Origin: an uncultured Ruminococcus sp.
Lineage (GTDB): Bacteria > Bacillota > Clostridia > Lachnospirales > Lachnospiraceae
Direction of reading: 5' to 3'
Assembly: GCA_900555215.1 (NCBI GenBank)
Contig: USKR01000001.1
Coordinates: 1-23,671 of the forward strand
Length of the DNA stretch: 23,671 nucleotides
Of this stretch, positions 15,239-21,298 are shown in pieces; the stretch's first letter is position 1, and each line of letters opens with the position of its first letter. Under the pieces are notes generated by a model. That model was not told the origin of the DNA, ran no database searches, and was given only the letters and a program-made list of their open reading frames with translations. The position numbers were made by a program, and so were the translations under genes.

Positions 15239-16903
15239 TTATATATCCTTTGGATTGATGATGTGCGGGATCTGCTTGATCTCTTCCCAGCGCTCTCCGT
15301 CAACACGGTAGCCGGTCCCCGGTCCCATATAGTCGTTCGGTGTATTCACTCCTGAGAGTACGTGGAAATCACGGTCAAGGATTGCGGCTGTCTGCATATA
15401 ATCTCCTGCAACACGCTGTTTCAGCATATTCAGAACGCTTGCAGCCACGTCTTCAAACCCGGTCTCTGCCAGCGCTTTTACAACATCGATTCCGGTAATG
15501 CCGCGCTTTAATACGTCTTCGGCAGCGGCGAGGTCGGCAGTTACATCGCGGGGCAGAGTGTCCTTGCTCCCGTGCGCGTAAGTCACGGCTTCAACCTGCT
15601 CGTCCGAAACGGGGGAAAGACCCAGATTACGGAATACTGCCTGCACGGCGCGGGCAGCCTTGTTCCTTACATGGATAACCTCTTCTTCAGTGACAGGTTT
15701 CAGACCGCCGTCCACCTGCATATCTCTCTGGAGTACATTATAATCGTCAAAGTCTTCCGCATCGAAATTCGATCCGGCAAACATATTGTCATAATTAGGT
15801 TCTGCCGCATAGCCGGAGAAAATAAAGTCCGTTCCCGGAAGGAACTCAAGCATTGTCCTTGCTGTGCGTCTCATGTCCGAATTTGAAAAGCTCTGGTCGT
15901 TAGAAGACGCGCACTCCAGACCGAGGAGCGCTGCCACAAGGTTTTCAGCCAGCACTTCCCGGATGCCTGCCGGAACAGAACCGGTCACTCCTATACAGCT
16001 CACGGAACCGTTCTGGATCCCCTGGCTTCCGGCGCCTTTTGTAACGAAGAGGCATCGGCATTCCAGATAGAGCATGGACTTTTTCTCACTGCTTCCCATA
16101 AGCACCTCCGAACCGGAACCGGAGGTAAAGCGGACCTTTAACCCTCTGGACGCATATGCGGAATTCAGGAAAGCTTTTGAATACGGAGTGTCATCGCCGT
16201 CGATAAATACCTTTTCAGTGCCGTATACGGAAAGCGTCTCTGCATATGTAGTAAGACCGCGGATACCGAGTTCCAGCTCGGTCGCTTCCTCTGCGGAACA
16301 CTGTGTGAGCACTCCCGGGCGTCCGACCTGAGATCCGATCAGAAGAGCCATCGCGCTCAGCGGGGCATAACGTGCCACGCCCATGGTCGTCTCTTCCTCG
16401 GCAAAACCTCTGAGGGCTCCTTCAGCGGCGTCTGCCGCGATCTGTACCGGGTCGTCCTTTAAATTTGTTATATGTGCCTGGTTTCCAGGCGTCCTTCTCG
16501 CACGGATCTTCTGCATGCCCATCATGAGCTCCACCACATTCAGATGGTTCATGACTTCTGTCATCTTCGCCGGTGTGATACCGGAGATCAGCTCCAGGAT
16601 TTCCTTTCTGGAGACGTTGATGTCTACGATCATCCTGGCGATATCCAGTGATGATACGGACATGGATTTCTCCGTTCTTTCGATATTGATCGCATAATCA
16701 GCGATGAACTGATCGATAAAGTCAAAATCCTCACGGTACTTTCCGTCCAGTTCCACGATCCTGCCGTCCTCTACTCTGACGGAAGGCTCCGGATCATATG
16801 GGCTGCTCATTGCCGCAAATCCCATCTCCGGCCATTCATTGATGTAGCCGTCCAGATTGACCGGGCGGGCATCCAGTGTTTCAATTCTTTTTGAACGTTT
16901 CAT
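15239..16903 (-). CDS. pduC: Coenzyme-B12-dependent propanediol/glycerol dehydratase large subunit
   Basis: This 554-residue catalytic alpha subunit forms a TIM barrel in which the adenosyl radical converts 1,2-propanediol to propionaldehyde or glycerol to 3-hydroxypropionaldehyde. It aligns without early gaps to the Klebsiella oxytoca enzyme, offset by one residue. The residues equivalent to its active site are all present: His144, Glu171, Glu222, Gln297, Asp336 and Ser363. Landmark stretches are QKIRARRTPGNQAHITN, SYSVYGTE-like YAETLSVYGTE, QNGSVSCIGV, CASSNDQSFSNSDMRRTAR and EPNYDNMFAGSNFDAEDFDD. Substrate preference between diol and glycerol cannot be decided by eye. The gene is first in the operon; its ATG is preceded by AGGGAG. 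A promoter lies about 90 bases upstream. Confidence 0.97.
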   Translation of the reverse strand: MKRSKRIETLDARPVNLDGYINEWPEMGFAAMSSPYDPEPSVRVEDGRIVELDGKYREDFDFIDQFIADYAINIERTEKSMSVSSLDIARMIVDINVSRKEILELISGITPAKMTEVMNHLNVVELMMGMQKIRARRTPGNQAHITNLKDDPVQIAADAAEGALRGFAEEETTMGVARYAPLSAMALLIGSQVGRPGVLTQCSAEEATELELGIRGLTTYAETLSVYGTEKVFIDGDDTPYSKAFLNSAYASRGLKVRFTSGSGSEVLMGSSEKKSMLYLECRCLFVTKGAGSQGIQNGSVSCIGVTGSVPAGIREVLAENLVAALLGLECASSNDQSFSNSDMRRTARTMLEFLPGTDFIFSGYAAEPNYDNMFAGSNFDAEDFDDYNVLQRDMQVDGGLKPVTEEEVIHVRNKAARAVQAVFRNLGLSPVSDEQVEAVTYAHGSKDTLPRDVTADLAAAEDVLKRGITGIDVVKALAETGFEDVAASVLNMLKQRVAGDYMQTAAILDRDFHVLSGVNTPNDYMGPGTGYRVDGERWEEIKQIPHIINPKDI

Positions 16904-16952
16904 AGTGTTTTACTCTCCCTGCGGAAAACTATATATTGGTATGATTTCGTTC

Positions 16953-16980
16953 GTCTGCTGCCAGATATGTACGGGCAGAC
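16953..16980 (-). other. Hairpin in the pduC leader
   Basis: On the minus strand GTCTGC (16980-16975) pairs with GCAGAC (16958-16953), and an alternative CTGCC/GGCAG pairing overlaps it. It lies just after the predicted transcription start, so it may stabilise the 5' end of the mRNA. The leader of about 85 bases is too short for a cobalamin riboswitch. Confidence 0.4.
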
Positions 16981-16993
16981 ATTTCTAAAAGTA

Positions 16994-17022
16994 ATTATAC
17001 TATAATCACAGGAGAATAGCAA
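16994..17022 (-). promoter_or_regulatory. Promoter of the pdu operon
   Basis: On the minus strand a perfect TATAAT (16999-16994) is preceded by TTGCTA (17022-17017) with a 17-base spacer. The -35 box is imperfect (4 of 6), as expected for a promoter that needs an activator. The start point would be near 16987. Confidence 0.65.
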
Positions 17023-17046
17023 TATAAGAATCAAAGAATATGGCAA

Positions 17047-17087
17047 AAAACCACAAGCAATAAAACACAAAACCACATAAAACCACA
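17047..17087 (-). repeat. Three TGTGGTTTT direct repeats upstream of the pdu promoter
   Basis: On the minus strand TGTGGTTTT occurs at 17087-17079, 17077-17069 and 17055-17047. Start-to-start distances are 10 and 22 bases, close to one and two helical turns, so the copies face the same side of the helix. The nearest copy lies 24 bases upstream of the -35 box. This is a plausible activator-binding array (for example an AraC-like PocR-type protein), but no regulator gene is adjacent. Confidence 0.5.
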
Positions 17088-17125
17088 CATGACCGAGTGT
17101 GTGCCGCACAAGCGGAACGCAGGTG

Positions 17126-17153
17126 TGGACATGGCGGCGGCAGATGTTATAAT
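17126..17153 (+). promoter_or_regulatory. Promoter of the M20 amidohydrolase gene
   Basis: TGGACA (17126-17131) and a perfect TATAAT (17148-17153) are spaced by 16 bases, and TG one base upstream of the -10 makes it an extended -10. The leader to the ATG at 17252 is about 90 bases. It diverges from the pdu promoter, 104 bases away. Confidence 0.7.
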
Positions 17154-17251
17154 GGATTTGATACCGCGCCGGGATATACTGCGCGGCTTGAAGGCAAATG
17201 CAGGCGGAGGCTGCCCGGGGCGGCGCCGCGGAAGAGGACGGAGAGAAAATC

Positions 17252-18520
17252 ATGAGAGATGAGATCATAACAAAAATGAAGGAGGCGGCAGAAGATATCT
17301 TCTGTCATCCGGAGCTGTCAATGCAGGAAACATATTCTTCCCGCAGACTGGCGGGATTTCTGGAAAGCGAAGGCTTTGAGGTGTGCTGGGGGACCGGCGG
17401 TTTCGAAACAGCATTTACCGCCGAGTGGGGCAGCGGCAGACCTGTCATCGGATTCCTTGCGGAATACGACGCTCTTCCCGGTCTGGCACAGGAGTGTGTT
17501 CCGGAGCAGAAAGGCAGCGGCGGTCCGGGACATGGATGCGGGCACAATCTTCTGGGCAGCGCCTGTGCGGGAGCTGCGTGCGCGCTGAAGGACAGGATGG
17601 CAGAGGAAGGCATGGAGGGAACGGTGCGCGTGTACGGATGCCCTGCGGAGGAAATAGTGGTCGGAAAGATCCGCATGAATGAGCAGGGGGTTTTTGACGA
17701 CCTGTCCGCCGCCGTGACATGGCATCCTTTTGACAGGAACAGAGTGAGCTACGATATCTGGCAGGCTCAGGATATTAAAAACTATAAGTTTTTCGGAAAG
17801 GCAGCGCACGCGTCAAAGCATCCTGAGATGGGACGCAGCGCCCTGGATGCCGCGGAACTGATGAATGTGGGCGTCAATTACCTCAGGGAGCATGTGGCGG
17901 ACGATGTGAGGATGCATTATACTTATATAAATACAGACGGACCTGCAAATGTGGTGCCGCCTTATGCCGCGACAAATTACTTTATCCGCTCCGGTAAGTG
18001 GGAGCGGACGCTGGATGCATCAGAGAGGGTCGACAACTGTGCGAGAGGAGCTGCCCTTATGACAGGGACAAGGGTGGAGATCGAGCGCGTGACATGCAAC
18101 AAAGAAATGAAGCCAAACCGCACGCTGGCTGAGGTATTTTATGAGGAGATGCAGAAAGTCCCTGTACCGGAATATACAGAAGAAGAAATTAAATTTGCGG
18201 AAAAGATAGCGGAGAATGCGGGATTAGGGGGAAAAGCTCCTGAAGAGCTGTTCACCGGGCTGGAGCCGCTTGAGAGTGAACCGGTGCCCCTGGCGATCGG
18301 TACGGATGTGTCGGACGTAAGCCACACCGTGCCCACTGTCATGCTCAGCGCCGCATGTATGTGCAAGGGTACGCCTCTCCATCACTGGGCAGCGACAGCC
18401 CAGGCCGGGATGGGCATCGGGCAGAAGGGAATGCTTTATGCCGCGGAATGCATGTACAGAGGGGCATATCGTCTTGTGAAGGAACCGGAACTGATCGGGA
18501 AAGCGTGGCGGGAGATGTGA
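17252..18520 (+). CDS. M20-family amidohydrolase, AbgB-like
   Basis: This 422-residue metal-dependent peptidase-like enzyme belongs to the M20 amidohydrolases, close in style to AbgB, which splits p-aminobenzoyl-glutamate; other members cleave N-acyl amino acids. Metal-site signatures are present: EYDALPG with Asp73 (71-77), GHGCGHNLLG (93-102), PAEE (131-134), His158, and a late GTDVSDVSHTVP with HHWAATAQAG. The small dimerisation domain begins near the KAAHASKHPEMGRSALDA stretch (178-195), then HMHYTYINTDGPANVVP-like sequence. ATG at 17252 has GGAGAG eight bases upstream; an in-frame ATG at 17198 has poor spacing to its AAGG and is rejected. The gene diverges from the pdu operon and ends 21 bases from convergent yaaA. 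Its substrate is unknown. Confidence 0.88.
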   Translation: MRDEIITKMKEAAEDIFCHPELSMQETYSSRRLAGFLESEGFEVCWGTGGFETAFTAEWGSGRPVIGFLAEYDALPGLAQECVPEQKGSGGPGHGCGHNLLGSACAGAACALKDRMAEEGMEGTVRVYGCPAEEIVVGKIRMNEQGVFDDLSAAVTWHPFDRNRVSYDIWQAQDIKNYKFFGKAAHASKHPEMGRSALDAAELMNVGVNYLREHVADDVRMHYTYINTDGPANVVPPYAATNYFIRSGKWERTLDASERVDNCARGAALMTGTRVEIERVTCNKEMKPNRTLAEVFYEEMQKVPVPEYTEEEIKFAEKIAENAGLGGKAPEELFTGLEPLESEPVPLAIGTDVSDVSHTVPTVMLSAACMCKGTPLHHWAATAQAGMGIGQKGMLYAAECMYRGAYRLVKEPELIGKAWREM

Positions 18521-18541
18521 CCAGCCTTGAAGCGGACCGTT

Positions 18542-19321
18542 TTATCGGACAAACACGTATTCCCGGTCAGTGGACAGATCTCTGTGGAACTGCCAGCCCA
18601 GGCTGTCGAAATCCCGGATATCCTCCGTGCTGCCGATCTGGTTTTCCGCCATCCAGCGGACCATTTCGCCACGCGCGATTTTAGCCTGTGTCCCCTTAAC
18701 TTTTACCTTGCCGTCTGACATTTCTCCGAAGATGCAGGTGACACAGGAGGGGGCGCTGCCCGGAAAGGATGTCTCCCCGGATGAATGCTGTTCCAGCCAG
18801 GGGAGGACGGCTTTGCTGTACTCTGCGGAAGCAAGATTTACAAGTTCGGTCGTGCCTTCGAGCAGGAGCTCTCTGTACAGAGAGTCTCCCCACCATCCGT
18901 ACAGGTCGTTTCCCTTGTCTGTCCTGAGTTTTGCCTGCATTTCCAGGCGGTACGGGATCACTTTATCCGTGGGGGACAGGATGCCGTAGAAGCCGGAGAG
19001 GATGCGCAGATGTGACACCGCATAATCCCACTGAGAGTCCGAGAAGACTCCGGGAGCCATGTGCTGGTACTGGATGCCCTCGTAAGAGAGCAGCGCGGGG
19101 GTGAGCGCAAACTCCGGGGAATAGGAGCGGAGCCTTTCCCAGTTCTGTTCAGCGAGCCGGTCGCTGCATTTCCATAGGTATTTCAGTTCCGCCAGATCCT
19201 TTCCTTTCAATATGGAGTGCAGTTCCAGCGCCCGGTCCAGAAATGCCGGGGCAGTCAGCCCGCGGGGGGCGTCCTCTGTAATGTTCATTTTTTTTGCGGG
19301 TGAAATAATGATCTTCAGCAT
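18542..19321 (-). CDS. yaaA: YaaA-family peroxide stress response protein
   Basis: This 259-residue cytoplasmic protein belongs to the YaaA/DUF328 family. In Escherichia coli YaaA limits intracellular free iron and so protects DNA from hydrogen peroxide damage. Typical sequences are MLKIIISPAKKMN (1-13), QYQHMAPGVFSD, LRILSGFYGILSPTDKVIPYRLEM and DLYGWWGDSLYREL. The frame is open upstream to 19390, but AAAGGAA six bases before the ATG at 19321 and the family N-terminus fix the start. It is divergent from maf (99-base gap) and convergent with the M20 gene. An oxidative-stress role fits an anaerobe but is inferred from the family only. Confidence 0.93.
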   Translation of the reverse strand: MLKIIISPAKKMNITEDAPRGLTAPAFLDRALELHSILKGKDLAELKYLWKCSDRLAEQNWERLRSYSPEFALTPALLSYEGIQYQHMAPGVFSDSQWDYAVSHLRILSGFYGILSPTDKVIPYRLEMQAKLRTDKGNDLYGWWGDSLYRELLLEGTTELVNLASAEYSKAVLPWLEQHSSGETSFPGSAPSCVTCIFGEMSDGKVKVKGTQAKIARGEMVRWMAENQIGSTEDIRDFDSLGWQFHRDLSTDREYVFVR

Positions 19322-19357
19322 AACCGATTCCTTTCCAGTTCTTTTGTGTACGGGACG

Positions 19358-19366
19358 AGTATAGCA
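19358..19366 (-). promoter_or_regulatory. Extended -10 promoter of yaaA
   Basis: On the minus strand TGCTATACT (19366-19358) combines a TATACT -10 box with TG one base upstream. No clear -35 box is seen. The leader would be about 30 bases. A maf promoter in the same 99-base gap is not clear; TATAAA at 19390-19395 is a weak candidate. Confidence 0.45.
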
Positions 19367-19420
19367 CAGAAACCGGGAAAAGGAGAACATATAAAAAAGA
19401 GAAAAGGAGAATTTACAGAT

Positions 19421-20032
19421 ATGGATAAAAAAATAATCCTCGGGTCTGCCTCGCCGCGCAGACGGGAACTTTTAAGTCAGATCGGCATTGAATTTACGGT
19501 CAGGGTCAGCGATAAAGAGGAGGTATATCACAGTGAAATGCCGGAAGAGATCGTAAAAGAGCTGGCGCTGATGAAAGCGGAAAATATTGCGGAAGAGATC
19601 AGGGCAGATAGGGAGAAAGCAGGAGGAAAAGAGGCGGAATCCGTGATCATCGGCGCGGATACGGTTGTCGTGCTGGACCGGAAGATACTGGGAAAACCGG
19701 CGGATGAGGATGATGCCTTCCGGATGCTCAGATCGCTCCGGGGCAGGGCGCACGAGGTGTATACCGGGGTGGCGGTGCTGTGCTGCGGCGGGGAGCAGGG
19801 GCAGATCACGCGCTGTCATGCGGTGAGGACAGAAGTGTATGTTCACGATATGACGGATGATGAGATCCGCGGGTATATCGCGACAGGAGAACCTGCGGAT
19901 AAGGCGGGCGGATACGGGATACAGGGCGCCTTTGCGAAATATATCGACCGCATTGACGGAGATTACTATAACGTAGTCGGACTGCCGGTCTCCTATGTGT
20001 ATCAGACGCTCAAAGAGATGGGAGCGCTGTAA
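19421..20032 (+). CDS. maf: Maf-family nucleotide pyrophosphatase
   Basis: This 203-residue enzyme belongs to the Maf/YhdE family, which hydrolyses non-canonical or pyrimidine nucleoside triphosphates (such as dTTP, UTP and modified forms) to the monophosphate and is linked to septum formation. Signatures: GSASPRRRELL (8-18), IIGADTVVVLD (76-86) with catalytic Asp80, GKPADEDDAFRML (91-103), GRAHEVYTGVAVL (108-120) and GGYGIQGAFAKYI. A stretch rich in Lys and Glu at 60-72 is slightly longer than usual. The frame is open upstream to 19346; AGGAG upstream of 19421 and the family start MDKKIILGSASPRR fix the ATG. Its end overlaps the convergent metallopeptidase gene by 23 bases. Confidence 0.95.
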   Translation: MDKKIILGSASPRRRELLSQIGIEFTVRVSDKEEVYHSEMPEEIVKELALMKAENIAEEIRADREKAGGKEAESVIIGADTVVVLDRKILGKPADEDDAFRMLRSLRGRAHEVYTGVAVLCCGGEQGQITRCHAVRTEVYVHDMTDDEIRGYIATGEPADKAGGYGIQGAFAKYIDRIDGDYYNVVGLPVSYVYQTLKEMGAL

Positions 20033-20369
20033 ACAGAGAGCTGCCGTGATCACGCAGCCACCTGCGCGCCTGCCGGTAATCGGGGAGGACAGACTCCACC
20101 ACAGCGTAGAAAGCTTTAGAGTGGTTCATCTCTCTGCGGTGGGCCAGCTCATGGACCACAACATAATCCAGGACTTCCTCCGGCGCCAGGATCAGCCGCC
20201 AGTTAAAGTTCAGATTGCCTTTGCTGCTGCAGCTCCCCCACCGCGTTTTCTGCTCACGGATCGTGATCCGCCCGTAGGATACGCCCATGATCCGGGCGTA
20301 ATAGGCAGCCTTGTGTGTGAAGATGTCTCTTGCGATGGAAATATATCTGGCGCGGTCTTTGTCAGACAA
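20010..20369 (-). CDS. YgjP-like M48-family metallopeptidase, apparently 5'-truncated
   Basis: The 119 residues from TTG at 20369 contain the whole catalytic part of the YgjP/WLM-type zinc peptidase family: REQKTRWGSCSSKGNLNFNW (38-57), HELAH (73-77) and MNHSKAF with His83 as third ligand (81-87). Family members usually have over 220 residues. The frame remains open further upstream to 20543, and its translation (for example SFIEAFVRQKEDWVIRQLARFEKQ) resembles the normal middle part of the family, but there is no ATG, GTG or TTG and a TAG stop follows at 20544. The N-terminal strand region is therefore missing. Either the gene is a 5'-deleted remnant or it uses an unusual start. Convergent with maf, divergent from the regulator at 20576. 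Confidence 0.75.
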   Translation of the reverse strand: MSDKDRARYISIARDIFTHKAAYYARIMGVSYGRITIREQKTRWGSCSSKGNLNFNWRLILAPEEVLDYVVVHELAHRREMNHSKAFYAVVESVLPDYRQARRWLRDHGSSLFTALPSL

Positions 20370-20575
20370 TGGCGGCTGCTCCGCGGGAGGATGTTCTTTT
20401 CTCTGTTTTTCGAAACGCGCGAGCTGTCTTATGACCCAGTCTTCCTTCTGACGGACAAAGGCCTCGATAAAGCTGCGGGGACAGCTCTCGTGTTTATTAA
20501 GAAAATCATAAGAATTTCCCTTTCTCCTTTTAAAAAATCTTTCCTATCATGTATACTGTAAGGGAGGTGATGACA

Positions 20576-21271
20576 ATGTACAATATTTTAGTATGTGATG
20601 ACGACAAAGAAATCGTGGAAGCGATCGAAATATATCTGGCCCAGGAGGGCTATCGTATCCTGAAAGCCTACGACGGGATGGAAGCGCTTGATATCCTGGA
20701 GAGGGAAGAAGTCAACCTCCTGATCCTGGACGTGATGATGCCGCGTATGGACGGAATACGCGCCACATTGAAGATCAGGGAGAAAAACAGCATCCCGATC
20801 ATCATCCTCTCGGCAAAATCCGAGGATGCGGACAAGATACTCGGGCTGAATGTGGGGGCGGACGATTATGTCACGAAGCCGTTTAATCCCCTGGAGCTTG
20901 TGGCGAGAGTGAAATCCCAGCTCCGCAGATATAACCAGCTGGGAGGTTCGGTAAAAGAAGAAAAGGACGAGATCTACGAAGTGGGAGGTCTCAGGATCAA
21001 TGACGACCTGAAAGAAGTGACAGTGGACGGGGAACCGGTGAAACTGACGCCTATTGAGTATAATATCCTCCTTCTGCTGATGAAGAATCAGGGGCGGGTA
21101 TTCTCTATCGGCCAGATTTATGAATCGATCTGGAATGAGGAGGCGATCGGGGCCGATAATACGGTCGCTGTCCATATACGCCATATCAGAGAGAAGATCG
21201 AGATCAATCCGAAAGATCCCAGATACCTGAAAGTGGTCTGGGGAGTAGGGTACAAGATCGAGAAGATGTAA
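20576..21271 (+). CDS. OmpR/VanR-type response regulator (second two-component system)
   Basis: This 231-residue regulator has a receiver domain (1-118) and a winged-helix DNA-binding domain (about 130-230). Receiver residues are intact: DDD at 8-10, phospho-acceptor Asp52 in LLILDVMMP, Ser79 and Lys101 in the DYVTKPF motif. The effector domain has LTPIEYNILLLLM and VHIRHIREKIEIN, nearly the same as in the regulator at 5208-5942, so the two are paralogs. GGGAGG at 20562-20567 lies eight bases before the ATG at 20576; upstream in-frame ATGs at 20549 and 20570 are worse placed. The partner kinase starts 27 bases downstream. Confidence 0.94.
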   Translation: MYNILVCDDDKEIVEAIEIYLAQEGYRILKAYDGMEALDILEREEVNLLILDVMMPRMDGIRATLKIREKNSIPIIILSAKSEDADKILGLNVGADDYVTKPFNPLELVARVKSQLRRYNQLGGSVKEEKDEIYEVGGLRINDDLKEVTVDGEPVKLTPIEYNILLLLMKNQGRVFSIGQIYESIWNEEAIGADNTVAVHIRHIREKIEINPKDPRYLKVVWGVGYKIEKM

Positions 21272-21298
21272 AGCGGGGGAAATACAGAAGGGAGATTT

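Noticed and set aside
16904..16990. Possible cobalamin riboswitch before pduC
   Set aside because: The leader is only about 85 bases and contains no B12-box-like sequence. A cobalamin riboswitch needs about 200 bases.
17198..17251. In-frame upstream ATG at 17198 as start of the M20 amidohydrolase
   Set aside because: The AAGG before it is only three bases away, and the extra 18 residues are low-complexity and not part of the family; ATG 17252 has good spacing to GGAGAG.
20529..20557. Promoter TTTAAA - 17 - TATACT before the second response regulator
   Set aside because: The box match is fair, but transcription would begin near 20564, inside the ribosome binding site at 20561-20567, leaving no usable leader. 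The real promoter is not identified.
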